NCBI GenBank assembly: GCA_963699085.1
Contig: CAVOTH010000004.1
Location: 1,798,001-1,862,000, forward strand
Reading direction: 5' to 3'
DNA from: Bog-756 sp963699085
GTDB taxonomy: Bacteria; Actinomycetota; Acidimicrobiia; Acidimicrobiales; RAAP-2
DNA: 64,000 nucleotides
The notes under the pieces: model-generated
Told to the model about the DNA's origin: nothing
What the model saw: only the letters and a program-made list of their open reading frames with translations
The model's database searches: none
Position numbers and translations under genes: made by a program
Part shown: in pieces, positions 8,891-19,164 of the stretch
Numbering within the stretch: the stretch's first letter is position 1
How the letters are laid out: every line of letters starts with the position of its first letter

Positions 8891-10831
8891 AGGCACCGAC
8901 CCTGCGACCCCGTCCGAAGGGACCGGCCGAGACGGGGACCCAGTTCGTGCCGATCGCCGAGGAAGCCCGGAACGAGGCACCCCCGGCCGGCATCGACCCG
9001 GACAGGTCGCTCAGCTGGCTGCGTCGGGCCCTGCCGATCATGCGGGCCCACAAGGGCATCTTCATCACCTCGTTGACGCTCTCCTTCTTCGGTCTGATCC
9101 TCCAGGTCGCCATCCCCCTCCTGTTGAGCAGAGCCATCACCAACTCGCTCCTGAAGCACCTCGTCCCACTGAGTCACTACGTGTGGTGGATCGTGGGTCT
9201 GGGACTGCTCGAGCGGTGTTCTGGGCTACATCGCCCGGCTGTTCCTGTTCGAGACGGCGTACGACATCGAGTACGACCTGCGGAACATCATCTACGAGCA
9301 CCTCACCAAGATGTCGTTCGGGTTCTACGACCGGGTCCAATCGGGCCAGCTCATCTCGCGGGCCAACTCGGACATCCGCTCGGTCCAGATGTACATGACC
9401 TTTGCCCCGCTGATCCTCGTCCAGTGCTCGATGGCGGTGATCGCCTTCTGCATCATGCTGACCATCAGCGTGCCCCTGGCCCTCGTCGCCATGGCCACCA
9501 TGCCTCTCGTCTACTGGACCGGAGTGCGCATGCGGAAGTCGATGTTCCCGGTGTCCTGGATCATCCAGGCGCGCCTCGCCGATGTGGCCACCATCGTCGA
9601 CGAGAACGTGAACGGCGTCCGGGTGGTCAAGTCCTTCGCCGCCGAGGAGCAGCAGCTGCGGTCACTGGCCGGTGCGGCGGACAAGCTCCAGTGGGGATAC
9701 ATCAAAGACGCCGACCTGCGGGCCCGATTCACCCCCATGGTCCAGAACCTGCCGCAGGTGGGTCTGGCCCTGGTGCTGCTGTTCGGTGGCTACATGGTCA
9801 TCCACGGCAGCCTCGGCGTCGCCAATATCTTGACCTTCAACCTCTATCTGCTCATGCTCCAGGCGCCGTTCATGATGCTCGGGATGCTCATCATGATGGG
9901 CCAGCGGGCCGCCGCCTCGGCCGAGCGGATCTACGAGATCCTGGACGAGGAGCCGACCATCACCGACAGCCCCGACGCCGTCGACCTGGTCGACTGCACC
10001 GGTGACGTCCGCTTCCGTCATGTGGACTTCGCCTACAACGAGGACGCCGAGCAGCTGGTGCTGGCCGACTTCGACCTCCATGTGCCACCGGGGCAGACCG
10101 TGGCCATCGTGGGCCGGACCGGTGCCGGCAAGTCGACCGTGGCCCGTCTGCTCACCCGGTTCTACGACGTGAGGCACGGGTCGGTGGAGATCGACGGCCA
10201 TGACGTCCGTGACCTGACGCTCGCCAGCCTGCGGGCCAATGTCGGGGTCGTCCTCGACGAGCCGTTCCTCTTCAGTATGTCGGTCCACGACAACATCGCC
10301 TACGGCAATCCGTCGGCCACCCGCGACCAGGTGGTGGCCGCGGCCAAGTCTGCCGGCGCCCACGAGTTCATCTCCCATCTGGCCGAGGGCTACGACACCG
10401 TGGTCGGCGAGCGGGGCTACACGCTCTCGGGCGGTCAGCGCCAGCGCATCGCCATCGCCCGCACACTGCTGGTCAACCCGCCGGTCATGGTGCTCGACGA
10501 CGCCACCAGCGCTATCGACGTCCAGGTGGAACAGACCATCCATGCCGGCCTGAAAGTCCAGATGGAAGGCCGGACCACCTTGATCATCGCCCACCGCCTG
10601 TCGACCATCTCACTGGCCGATCGGGTGATCCTCCTCGATCAGCACAAAGTGGTGGCCGACGGCACCCACACCGAGTTGCTCGCCACCACCCCGCTGTATG
10701 CCGAAGTGCTGGCTCAGGCGGCGGAGTTCGAGGCCGCCGAGGAGCGGTCTGAACTCGAGGATGACGACACGGCATCGGGCGACACGCCTCTCGGGTCCAT
10801 GCTCGACGCAGTGCGGGGAGGTGCGCGATGA
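8887..10831 (+). CDS. ABC exporter subunit A, degenerate Walker B (apparent +1 frameshift near 9211)
   Basis: A fused membrane-ATPase (type IV) exporter subunit. The first membrane part (to VGLGLL) is in one frame and the rest (SGVLGYIARLFLF onward) in another. Removing one base near 9211 gives a 647-aa protein of normal length. ATPase motifs are Walker A GRTGAGKST (about 10111-10137), signature LSGGQRQR and Walker B VMVLDDATSAID. The usual catalytic Glu after Walker B is Asp. This matches the degenerate-site subunit of heterodimeric exporters such as BmrCD. The start is the ATG overlapping the marR stop; its own stop overlaps the next start as ATGA. Confidence 0.9.
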
Positions 10832-12798
10832 CGTGGGGTGGAGGCATGGGGGGTGGCGGCCTCGGTGGCGCGCCGGGCGGCTTCGGCCGACCGGCGGCGC
10901 CCGGGCTCCCCTTCGCCGGCATCCCATCGGAGCTGCAGGCCGGCGTCGACCGCCTCGTGGCGTCCGAGCCCGAGTACGAGACACCGGACATCACCTTCGA
11001 GCAGAACGCCAACGACGACGAGCTGAAGCGGCTGACCCTGTGGAGCCTCCTCACCAAGTACCGGGGCATGCTGGTCCTCGCCGGGTTGCTGGTCATCGTC
11101 ATCTCCGTGGCCGGCCAGGTCGGCCCCGTGCTGACCGAGTACGCCATCAACTACGGCATGGGGGGAATCCCGGGGCACCTCGACTTCGGTGTCGTCGTGG
11201 CCATGGCCATCGCCTACCTGGCGTTCATCGCCATCACCGCCACCGCCCAGCGCTACTCGGTGAAGGTGACCGGCCGACTGGCCGCCTGGGTCATGAACGA
11301 TCTCCGGGTGAAGGTCTTCGCCCACCTCCAGCGCCTTTCACTCGGATTCTTCACCGAGGAGAAGGCCGGCGTGGTCATGAGCCGCATGACCAGTGACATC
11401 GAGAACCTCCAGCAGCTTCTCCAGGACGGCCTGTCACAGCTGGCCATTCAGGCGCTGACCATGGTGGTCATCACCATCATCTTGTTCATCACCAACGTGC
11501 TGTTGGCCTTCATCACCATCGTGCTGATCCTGCCGGCTCTGATCGGAGCGTCGATCTGGTTCAAGCGGGCCTCGGAGCGGGGCTACGACGGGGTCCGCGA
11601 CGGGATCGCCAACGTGTTGGCCGACCTGTCCGAGAGTCTCCACGGCGTCCGCATCGTCACCGCCCACAACCGCCAGCGCCACAATGTGATCCACCACCGC
11701 AACGTGGTCGGCGACTACCGGGATGCCAACAACTACACGGCCCATGTGAATGCCATCTACGGGCCGGGCACCCAGATGCTGGGCTTCCTGGGCCAAGCCA
11801 CCATGCTGGCCATCGGCGGCACCATGGTGGCCCACCACACCCTCACCGTCGGTGCCCTGGTCGCCTTCTTCTTGTACCTGAACCGGTTCTTCCAGCCCAT
11901 CCAGCTCCTGGTCCAGCAGTACAACACGTACCAGCAGGGCCAGGCGTCGGTGAACAAGCTGCGCAACCTGTGTGAGACAGACCCCGAAGTGCGCGAGGCC
12001 CCCGATGCCATCGAACTGCCACCGATCGACGGAGCGATCCGATTCGACCACGTGGACTTCTCCTACATCGCCGGGCGCCCCGTCCTCACCGACATCGACC
12101 TGTCGATGGTCCCGGGCGAGACAGTGGCCTTCGTGGGTCCGACCGGGGCCGGTAAATCGACGATGGCCAAGCTGGTGACCCGCTTCTACGATCCGACCCG
12201 GGGCCGGGTGACCATCGACGGGTACGACATCCGTGACGTCACCCTGCACTCATTGCGGAGTCAGCTCGGCGTCGTGCCCCAGGAGCCGTTCCTGTTCGCA
12301 GGGACCATCGGGGACAACATCGCCTTCGCCCGACCGGAGGCCACCGAAGAGGAGCTCCGGGAGGCCGTCGAGCGGGTCGGCCTCACCGACGTGATCGAGC
12401 GAATGCCCCAGGGCATGGACACCGTCGTCCACGAGCGCGGCCAGACCCTGTCGTCGGGAGAGCGCCAGCTCATCGCCCTGGCCCGTGCCTTCCTCGCCCA
12501 TCCCCGGGTCCTGGTGCTCGACGAGGCCACCTCGAACCTCGACCTGCAATCCGAGACCAAGATCGAGGCCGCACTCGACGTGCTGCTCGAGAACCGGACG
12601 GCCATCCTGATCGCCCACCGCCTGTCGACCGCCATGCGGGCCGACCGGATCGCCGTGGTCGACGACGGACGGATCATCGAGGTCGGCAGCCATGCCGAGC
12701 TGGTGGCCCTGGGTGGTCGTTACGCGGAGATGTATGAGACCTGGGTCAGCCAGTCGGACTCCGACGGGCACGTGGCCTCGGGTTCCGCCACGCTCTAG
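10828..12798 (+). CDS. ABC exporter subunit B
   Basis: A 656-aa half-exporter: a Gly/Pro-rich N-terminal extension (residues 1-30), six membrane helices, then the ATPase domain with Walker A GPTGAGKST (437-445), signature LSSGE (541-545) and canonical Walker B LVLDEATS (E566). The altered signature here and the altered Walker B in the partner would together form the degenerate ATP site of a heterodimer, leaving one consensus site. The likely role is efflux of lipids or drugs across the inner membrane; the substrate is unknown. It is translationally coupled to subunit A by ATGA. Confidence 0.92.
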   Translation: MTWGGGMGGGGLGGAPGGFGRPAAPGLPFAGIPSELQAGVDRLVASEPEYETPDITFEQNANDDELKRLTLWSLLTKYRGMLVLAGLLVIVISVAGQVGPVLTEYAINYGMGGIPGHLDFGVVVAMAIAYLAFIAITATAQRYSVKVTGRLAAWVMNDLRVKVFAHLQRLSLGFFTEEKAGVVMSRMTSDIENLQQLLQDGLSQLAIQALTMVVITIILFITNVLLAFITIVLILPALIGASIWFKRASERGYDGVRDGIANVLADLSESLHGVRIVTAHNRQRHNVIHHRNVVGDYRDANNYTAHVNAIYGPGTQMLGFLGQATMLAIGGTMVAHHTLTVGALVAFFLYLNRFFQPIQLLVQQYNTYQQGQASVNKLRNLCETDPEVREAPDAIELPPIDGAIRFDHVDFSYIAGRPVLTDIDLSMVPGETVAFVGPTGAGKSTMAKLVTRFYDPTRGRVTIDGYDIRDVTLHSLRSQLGVVPQEPFLFAGTIGDNIAFARPEATEEELREAVERVGLTDVIERMPQGMDTVVHERGQTLSSGERQLIALARAFLAHPRVLVLDEATSNLDLQSETKIEAALDVLLENRTAILIAHRLSTAMRADRIAVVDDGRIIEVGSHAELVALGGRYAEMYETWVSQSDSDGHVASGSATL

Positions 12799-12858
12799 CC
12801 TCGAGCGGTCGTTCGGTCATGGCGTCGTCCATCTCCTGCGTACACCTACGCTTCGTTC

Positions 12859-13521
12859 ATGGGTCGAGTAACACCTGGAACCAGGCGGTGGCGAGATCCA
12901 CGGGCCGGGGTGCGTGTGGCTGTCTCGGCAACGCTGGGAATCGTCGCCGGAGTCGTGGTCTCCCTGTTCACGTTCTGGCAGGCCGCCACGCTCATCGGGT
13001 GGGATGTTGGTGTACTTCTCCTCGGAACGTGGATCTGGTGGGCAGTGGGACGACTGAACCCGGACGAGACCAAAACACATGCCACACGCGAAGACACCAG
13101 CATCCACCTGACCGAACTGATGCTCCTCGCCGCCGGAGTCGCGGTACTGGCGGCCGTCGGACTGGTACTCATTCGTGCCGGCAGTGCGACCGGGGCAACC
13201 AAGGCCTACCTGATCACTCTCGGAATTGTAAGTGTCGCGCTTTCATGGGGCATGGTGCACACCGTCTTCACGCTGCGCTATGCCCGGATCTTCTACTCCG
13301 AACCAATCGGTGGGATCGACTTCAACGAGGACGATCCGCCGAGCTATCTGGACTTCGCCTACCTGGCGTTGACGATCGGAATGACGTTCCAGGTATCCGA
13401 TACGAATCTGACCATCAAGGCGATTCGGAGAGTCGCTCTCGCCCATGCCCTACTCTCGTACCTGTTCGGTGCGGTGATCGTCGCACTCGTCATCAACGTG
13501 GTATCCAGCCTCCTCCACTGA
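12859..13521 (+). CDS. DUF1345 membrane protein
   Basis: A 220-aa integral membrane protein with about five helices. The C-terminal signature FAYLALTIGMTFQVSDTN followed by IRRVALAHALLSYLFG is characteristic of DUF1345. The function of the family is not established. It starts 60 bp after the ABC operon on the same strand and may be co-transcribed or independent. Confidence 0.85.
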   Translation: MGRVTPGTRRWRDPRAGVRVAVSATLGIVAGVVVSLFTFWQAATLIGWDVGVLLLGTWIWWAVGRLNPDETKTHATREDTSIHLTELMLLAAGVAVLAAVGLVLIRAGSATGATKAYLITLGIVSVALSWGMVHTVFTLRYARIFYSEPIGGIDFNEDDPPSYLDFAYLALTIGMTFQVSDTNLTIKAIRRVALAHALLSYLFGAVIVALVINVVSSLLH

Positions 13522-13708
13522 CCCGATCGTCGGCTTCGACGATGTCGGCTGCTACGGAGGAGTGACGGTGTGCACCGCGGCCGGAACCGACTGCTCGGAG
13601 TCCGGTGGTGAGGGGCCCCTCAAAGAGCGCGGAGATACTGCCCCCACAACCGGCGCAGGCCAACGACAGAACGAGCGGTGCTACACCCAGGGTCGCCTGT
13701 AAACGCAT
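13493..13708 (-). CDS. Possible small lipoprotein, 71 aa
   Basis: A GGAGG ribosome site precedes the ATG by about 9 bases. The product begins with a short charged stretch, a hydrophobic run and a lipobox-like LACAGC, so the Cys could be lipidated. The rest has no recognised domain, and its 3' end overlaps the tail of the DUF1345 gene by 29 bp. It may be real, a remnant or chance. Confidence 0.3.
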   Translation of the reverse strand: MRLQATLGVAPLVLSLACAGCGGSISALFEGPLTTGLRAVGSGRGAHRHSSVAADIVEADDRVSGGGWIPR

Positions 13709-13904
13709 CAACTCGACCTCCGGCTCCGCTGTTGAAACAGCTACCTCCACCCCGACCGCAAGTGACGTCGAGCGTCTTCAAGTTCCGATTGCGGAAGGCC
13801 TGCCATGATCGAACACGTTGCTGATCTGTGCCTCACCACCGTGACCAACACCGCCGTGCCCGCCTTGCCGATCTGACGTCGGGCAGTGGTCCGCCGTGCA
13901 GCGC
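13709..13904. other. Non-coding stretch
   Basis: I see no convincing gene, RNA or hairpin here. Together with the doubtful lipoprotein it separates the DUF1345 gene from the FAD oxidoreductase. Confidence 0.4.
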
Positions 13905-15467
13905 TCAGCCCACGTCGTTGAGGACGGCGTGGCCGCAGTTGTATCCAGGTATGAACGTGACCCCGGGACCTCCGTGACACCCTGCGCCACAAAGGTAGAG
14001 CCGCTCGACCGGGATCGGGTCGTCAGGCCATCCCCGGGGTCCGGGCCGGAACGGCCCCATGAACTCGGGCTGGAGGAGTCCATGGGTGAAGTCACCGCCG
14101 GTACAGCCGAACATCCGCTCGTAGGTGTACGCCGGATAGTTGAACTGCCGCTCGATCAGGTCGGGGAAGTTCGGGGCATGGGCGGCGATGCGGGCCACGA
14201 TGCGCTCGGCCATCTGGTCGCGGAAGGCCGCCGCCTCGTCGTGATCGGACCCGATCGGCGCATAGAACGCGAAGCTGCTCGCCACGTGCTTGCCCGGCGG
14301 GGCCAGGTCCGGGTCGCGGAGCGTCGGGATCGACAGGTTCACCGATGGGGCGGTGGGCACGACACCCCTTGTGCACCCGAGGAAGTCCTCCTGCATCTGC
14401 TCCGGAGTCCCGAAGAAGGTGACGTTCTGACGGGCGTCGCCATCGTTCAGTACCTCGTACCGACCGGAGTATTCCGGCAGACCGGAAAGGGCGAAATGCA
14501 TCTGGAAGTAGAGGGCCCGGTGGTCGATGGCATCGACCCGGCGGGTGAAATCGTCGGGCAGGCCGTCCCGACCGACCAGGTGGTCGAAGGTGGCCGTCGG
14601 GTCGAGATTCGAGACGACGACCGGTGCGCTGGCCCGCTCCCCGTCGCCCAGCACCACCCCGGTGGCCCTTCCCGATTCGACGGTGATCCCCGAAACCTTC
14701 ACGTGGCGACGCAGTTCGCCGCCCGCCGACTCGAACTGAGCCAGCAGGTGGTCGGAGATGGCGCCGATCCCGCCCTTGACCTTGGACATGGTCACGTCAC
14801 CGGGCGACGCCATGGCGAAAGCCAGGCAGAGGGCGCTGCCCGGGTCGAAGGGGCCACGGTAGGTGGAGTTCACAGCCAGGAAGGCCAGCATGCCCCTGAC
14901 TTGGGCGTGAGAGGTTCGATCGGGCAGGTGCCGGTCGACCACGTCCATGACACTGCCGAACAGCGCGATGCGGATCGCCTCGCGCTCGGCCTCGCTGGTG
15001 GCACAGGCGAACATCTCGTCGAGTGACTTGGGTGGGGTGCATACGTCGAACCGGCCGATGGCCCTGGCCGGGGCGTCGGCCCACGCGGCGATCTCCCCCA
15101 TCCCGAGGACGGCATCGAGCCCGAGGCGCTCGTTGAGCTCTTCGAACAGCCGGTCGGGGTTGCTGTAGAGGAGGATCGGTGCCTCACCGAACGGCCCGAT
15201 GCTGACCGACTGGACCTCGGGCTCGAAGATGGGGCACGCGCCGAGGTCGAGGTCGTCGTAGATCCTGGTGGGCACGGGGAACTGAACCGATCCAGCCAGC
15301 TCGAAGCGGTAGCCCCGGACCAGCTCGGTCGTGGTGGCCATCCCACCGATGAAATGGTTCTTCTCCAGGCACAGGACCCGCATGCCGCCCCGGGCCATCA
15401 CCAGCGCCGCGGTCAGGCCGTTGTGTCCGGCCCCCACCACGATGGCGTCGTAGTCGGTCGAGGTCAT
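13905..15467 (-). CDS. FAD-dependent oxidoreductase, phytoene desaturase/PYROXD2-like
   Basis: A 520-aa flavoprotein. The N-terminal dinucleotide-binding motif is VVGAGHNGL followed by LEKNHFIGG. The C-terminal FAD-contact region reads LYLCGAGCHGGPGVTF. Size and layout match the phytoene-desaturase/PYROXD2 group found in many actinobacteria, usually of unknown substrate. No carotenoid genes lie nearby, so a carotenoid role is not supported. It is followed downstream only by an intergenic region and sits after the TIGR03086 gene on the same strand with about 45 bp between. Confidence 0.88.
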   Translation of the reverse strand: MTSTDYDAIVVGAGHNGLTAALVMARGGMRVLCLEKNHFIGGMATTTELVRGYRFELAGSVQFPVPTRIYDDLDLGACPIFEPEVQSVSIGPFGEAPILLYSNPDRLFEELNERLGLDAVLGMGEIAAWADAPARAIGRFDVCTPPKSLDEMFACATSEAEREAIRIALFGSVMDVVDRHLPDRTSHAQVRGMLAFLAVNSTYRGPFDPGSALCLAFAMASPGDVTMSKVKGGIGAISDHLLAQFESAGGELRRHVKVSGITVESGRATGVVLGDGERASAPVVVSNLDPTATFDHLVGRDGLPDDFTRRVDAIDHRALYFQMHFALSGLPEYSGRYEVLNDGDARQNVTFFGTPEQMQEDFLGCTRGVVPTAPSVNLSIPTLRDPDLAPPGKHVASSFAFYAPIGSDHDEAAAFRDQMAERIVARIAAHAPNFPDLIERQFNYPAYTYERMFGCTGGDFTHGLLQPEFMGPFRPGPRGWPDDPIPVERLYLCGAGCHGGPGVTFIPGYNCGHAVLNDVG

Positions 15468-15513
15468 TCGGACCTTTCTGGTCGGTGCTCGCCCACCTGG
15501 TGGTCCGGAACGA

Positions 15514-16083
15514 TCAAGGCCGGCGACCGGTCAGGTCGAGGAGGCGGCGCTGTACGTCCTCGTCGTCGCCGATCGACCCCGATGGCCCTTCACCGAAGAT
15601 CCCGATCTGCCCGATGAAGGTCTCCATCGGCTTCATGCTCTCGTAGACGACCGCGGCAAGCTCATCCGGCAATCTGTCGTCGGCACCGATACCGTTCGCC
15701 AGGTCCCAAGCGTGGACGGTGAGATCGCCGGTCCGGAACCCGATCAATTGGGACACCGGGACGTCGCCCACCGGATGGTGCACGATGACATCCCAATCGG
15801 TGACGGCCTGCATACGGGTCATCTGTGCACCGACAGAGGATCGGCACGACGAGACAGGGTCCTCACCACCGAACTCACCATCGAGATAGGCGAGGGCCTC
15901 CTCCTTGCTGCAGCCGTCGATCAGGGCGATGGCCATTTCGTCGCCCATGGTGACATGGGCGAGCAGCGCAGCTACGTCCCAGCCCTCACAGGGCGTGGGA
16001 CGGGTGAGCTGCGCATCGCCGACTTGGGTGAGTACGTCCACGAACGTCGATGAGGCGAGCGAGAGCGCGGCGAGTGGTTCCAT
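15514..16083 (-). CDS. TIGR03086 family metal-binding protein (mycothiol-dependent DinB-like)
   Basis: A 189-aa DinB/MDMPI-fold protein. The TIGR03086/MDMPI_N signature PTPCEGWDVAALLAHV is intact, with the later His in FRTGDLTVHAWDLA probably completing the metal site. The ATG at MEPLAAL is preferred over a GTG nine codons upstream because family members begin only a few residues before this helix. Relatives include mycothiol-dependent maleylpyruvate isomerase, but the specific reaction is unknown. Confidence 0.85.
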   Translation of the reverse strand: MEPLAALSLASSTFVDVLTQVGDAQLTRPTPCEGWDVAALLAHVTMGDEMAIALIDGCSKEEALAYLDGEFGGEDPVSSCRSSVGAQMTRMQAVTDWDVIVHHPVGDVPVSQLIGFRTGDLTVHAWDLANGIGADDRLPDELAAVVYESMKPMETFIGQIGIFGEGPSGSIGDDEDVQRRLLDLTGRRP

Positions 16084-16131
16084 AGGCCAGAACCTATCCG
16101 GCTCCCCCACCGGCCGCTGGCCACTCGTTGG

Positions 16132-16638
16132 TCACGGCGGTGTCGATCGGTCGTCGAGCCGTATCTGGAGAAGAACAAGGTCGCACCACCGCCCAAACTT
16201 GGCACCGACCTCGGGCATTCGTCCCACTTCGACGAATCCCAACCGTTGGTGGAATCGAATCGATGCCTCGTTCGCACCGTCGACGGCCGCGATCATCGAG
16301 TGTTTCCCGCTGGCTCGCGCATTTTCGATGAGAGCCTCCATCAGGCTCCGGCCCACGCCCGTGCCCCAGTGATCTTCACGAACATGGACGGTGTTCTCGA
16401 CGGCGAACCGATACCCGGGCCACCCGACCACGTCCCGAAACCATCCGAACGCGGCTACGCCGACGACCTCGTCGTGCTGTACGGCCACCAACACCGTCTC
16501 GTGCCCGTCCATCCACGCCAGGACACTCGCCGGGCTCTTCGGCGTATCGGTCCATTCGATGGTCGTCGTGGAGAGGAAGGCGTTCAAGATCGAAGAGATG
16601 GCACCGGCGTCTCCGGCGACGGCAACTCGTATGCTCAC
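16132..16638 (-). CDS. GNAT acetyltransferase, phosphinothricin/methionine-sulfone acetyltransferase type
   Basis: A 168-aa GNAT protein. The acetyl-CoA motif is VREDHWGTGVGRSLM, followed by IAAVDGANEASIRFHQRLGF and the C-terminal VGAKFGRWCDLVLLQ, which together are typical of the Pat/MddA group. Those enzymes N-acetylate phosphinothricin, methionine sulfone or similar amino acids. The start is a GTG (MSIRVAV). It is a single gene, not in an obvious operon. Confidence 0.82.
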   Translation of the reverse strand: MSIRVAVAGDAGAISSILNAFLSTTTIEWTDTPKSPASVLAWMDGHETVLVAVQHDEVVGVAAFGWFRDVVGWPGYRFAVENTVHVREDHWGTGVGRSLMEALIENARASGKHSMIAAVDGANEASIRFHQRLGFVEVGRMPEVGAKFGRWCDLVLLQIRLDDRSTPP

Positions 16639-16659
16639 CCCAAGATTCTCGCAGAACGC

Positions 16660-18876
16660 TCAAGTGATGGTGAGGGGAATGGTGGCCTGTGCGGTCGTCT
16701 CCCTCTTGACCTTCTTGGTGCCGTCGAGTGTGGTTACGGTCTCGGTCACCTTCACTGTCACCGAACTCTGGCTGGCGGTCAGTTCCTTGTTCGGTGTTCC
16801 TGACAGAACCCCGGCCGAAGTGAGCCTCAGTCCCTTGGGCAGGGTGACCTTCTTCCATTTCACCGTGGTGACATAGGGACTGGAGCTCACCCCGACGTTG
16901 GCGGCCTGCAAGGTGACCGGACCGTAGGGCGAGTTCGGAGTGGCGCTCGGGAGGGACAGCGTCGTGATCACAAATGCGCCACCCCCGCACAGCGTCGCCG
17001 GGAGCGATGCCCCGTTCGGCGTCCCCAGCCCGGACGCCATGTCGTACCCGGTCCCCGCCGGGTAGAGGCCGCCCGAGTAACCGTCTGGCGTGTAGTCGTT
17101 GTTACCCGAGGTGATGTCATCGAAGTTTGCCGAGTAGTCAGCCGCCGCCGCCTGGTAGAGGGCCGGGTTGGCGAATCCGATCGTCGTTCCGTTACAAGTG
17201 CTCGATGCGTCGGTCAGAGCGGTGAACGCCGCCCACGTGGGTGCCGCTCCACTCGTGCCGCCGATACCAATCCACGACCCTTCGAAGTACGCGAGGTATC
17301 CGTAGTACGGATCCGCGCTCGCTGAGACGTCAGGCACTTCACGGCAGTAGGTGCCACTGGCGGCACCGCACTGGGAGCCGGACGAATTGGCATTGATGAC
17401 GTTCAATGAGGCGGGTGCTCCCGACTGATAGGACGGCATCACATGGGCGATCGATACTCCCCCACCGCCGGCGCCAGCATCCACCGAACTCTCGTTCCAG
17501 ACCGATTGGACGGGGCCTGTGATCGAGGTCAGCGACGTGCCGCCAACGGACGTGACATAGGGCTGGCTACCGGGGTCGTCGACCCCCAGGGATGAGTTTT
17601 GACAGTCGGTCGACCCGTCGTCGCCGGCCGCGGCGTAGACGGACTGGCCCTCGGAGGCGGACTGCTCCAGGACGGTGCCCTCCGCCGAAAGAAATGAGGA
17701 GCCGGAGTATGCCTCGCACAGGCCCCACGAGGTAGAGACCACGCTGACCGACGGGTCATCGGCGATGCCGGTGTAGTCATCGATGACCCCCACTTCCGAG
17801 TTCGGAGCCTGAAACACGTCGATCGAGGCTTTCGGTGCGAGGCCGATGATGCCGTCGATGTCGAGCGCAGCCTCGCCGTCACCAGACCCGCTACCAGCAC
17901 CACCGTCCTCTTTGGTATAGGTAACGGTGGCGTTCGTGCCGTAGCAGGCTTGGAATGCGCTGACGTCAGTGGTCAAGTTCGGCTCCAACTCGAACAGCGC
18001 AACGGTGACGCCGGCCCCCTCATCGCCGGCCTGGTAGAGGCCGGAAAGGTTGTAAGCCGACGCGACCTGGTCTGCGGTGTACGCATAGTCGCCAGGGGCA
18101 TCGACGACCGCAGTGGCGCACGGCTGCGGGCCTCCGGTGACAACGTGGGGACTCGCCCTGGTTGGCCGCGGCGTCGTCACCCGCTCGAGTCCCAGGGGCT
18201 TCGACACACTGAGATCATCCAGTCCGATGACGCTCTGCACGTAGCCGGAAATGGCGCCTGGGATCAGCGGTGCCATGGTGTTGGCGTAGGCGGTCCGCTG
18301 GTCCGGCAGCCGGTAGCGCTCCAAGCTCGTGGAGAATGCATCCTGGATCTTTGCCGCGGTCCCCGCCACGGGAAGCGTGAGGTGGTTGGCACTGATTCTC
18401 CCTACGGTCAATCCCAATGCCGCGAGCTGCTTCTCGACGGCGGATACCACTGTCGCAGTCGGACCGAACCGGGCCGTGAACTGGCGGGGAGTGATGAAGT
18501 GCTTGTAATTGACGTTGCCCGGGGTCGATACCGCGGTGGCGAACCTGGCCAGGCCGGCAGGGTCGCGAGGTAGCAGTTCCACGTCGATGCGCATCTCTGT
18601 CGTGCCGGCGAGCGCACCAAGACTCGCAGCGCCAGGGGTGACGAGTGGTGTCTGTCCAATGCGCGTTGCCCGTGAAGCTCCAGTCGCCGATGAACCAGGT
18701 GCGCCGGTGCCACCTGCGGACCCATCGGCCACGCCGATGCTCGGGGCGGCCGTGGCAGCGGACGCGGACAGTGGTCCATTCACCACCGGGACAAGTCCCA
18801 CTGCCCCAAAGACCAGTGATCCGGTCAGAAGAATCCGGAAGCGTGTCGCAAATCGGGTCGGCACGAGCAGCACCAT
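16660..18876 (-). CDS. Secreted S53 (sedolisin) peptidase with pro-domain
   Basis: A 738-aa acid serine-carboxyl peptidase. A signal peptide (residues 1-40) is followed by a pro-kumamolisin activation domain (about 95-230) and a catalytic domain. The predicted triad is E335 and D339 (SGDGEAALDID) with S542 (GGTSGAAP), and the oxyanion Asp is in AAAGDDGS (D419). The Ca-site region DDITSGNNDY and GYDMASGLGTP is present. A C-terminal Ig-like tail of about 110 aa follows. The ATG at MVLLVPT is chosen because it begins the signal peptide and follows AAGGAAGG; an upstream ATG lacks a ribosome site. Confidence 0.92.
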   Translation of the reverse strand: MVLLVPTRFATRFRILLTGSLVFGAVGLVPVVNGPLSASAATAAPSIGVADGSAGGTGAPGSSATGASRATRIGQTPLVTPGAASLGALAGTTEMRIDVELLPRDPAGLARFATAVSTPGNVNYKHFITPRQFTARFGPTATVVSAVEKQLAALGLTVGRISANHLTLPVAGTAAKIQDAFSTSLERYRLPDQRTAYANTMAPLIPGAISGYVQSVIGLDDLSVSKPLGLERVTTPRPTRASPHVVTGGPQPCATAVVDAPGDYAYTADQVASAYNLSGLYQAGDEGAGVTVALFELEPNLTTDVSAFQACYGTNATVTYTKEDGGAGSGSGDGEAALDIDGIIGLAPKASIDVFQAPNSEVGVIDDYTGIADDPSVSVVSTSWGLCEAYSGSSFLSAEGTVLEQSASEGQSVYAAAGDDGSTDCQNSSLGVDDPGSQPYVTSVGGTSLTSITGPVQSVWNESSVDAGAGGGGVSIAHVMPSYQSGAPASLNVINANSSGSQCGAASGTYCREVPDVSASADPYYGYLAYFEGSWIGIGGTSGAAPTWAAFTALTDASSTCNGTTIGFANPALYQAAAADYSANFDDITSGNNDYTPDGYSGGLYPAGTGYDMASGLGTPNGASLPATLCGGGAFVITTLSLPSATPNSPYGPVTLQAANVGVSSSPYVTTVKWKKVTLPKGLRLTSAGVLSGTPNKELTASQSSVTVKVTETVTTLDGTKKVKRETTAQATIPLTIT

Positions 18877-18993
18877 CCTTCCTTGGGCTGCCCCCTCGGC
18901 ACACCCGCCTGCTCGGATTTGTACCATTGAAAGTCCACGCCAACAAGCGTTACTCGACGCTGAATCGCAACACCTGGTGACGGATTCGCCGCG

Positions 18994-19164
18994 GTGCGGT
19001 CGGAGTACCCGCACCAGTGGGCTGCCCTGTCCGTGCAGCTGCACCTTGAGTACGAGGGAATGCTCTCACCGTCTCCAGAATCCATCCTTCGTCTCGATCT
19101 GAGGGACGCGACCGGCGACGGCAATCTCCTCGCCCGCCTATTCGGAGAGCCTCACATCGGCTGA
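18994..19164 (+). CDS. Possible 56-aa protein or gene remnant
   Basis: An open frame with protein-like composition (HQWAALSVQLHLEYEG, then ILRLDLRDATGDGNLL, ending GEPHIG) starts at a GTG and ends in TGA. It lacks a strong ribosome site. It could be a small gene or the 3' remnant of a larger one, since the frame stays open to a TGA at 18961. No family is recognised. Confidence 0.35.
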   Translation: MRSEYPHQWAALSVQLHLEYEGMLSPSPESILRLDLRDATGDGNLLARLFGEPHIG

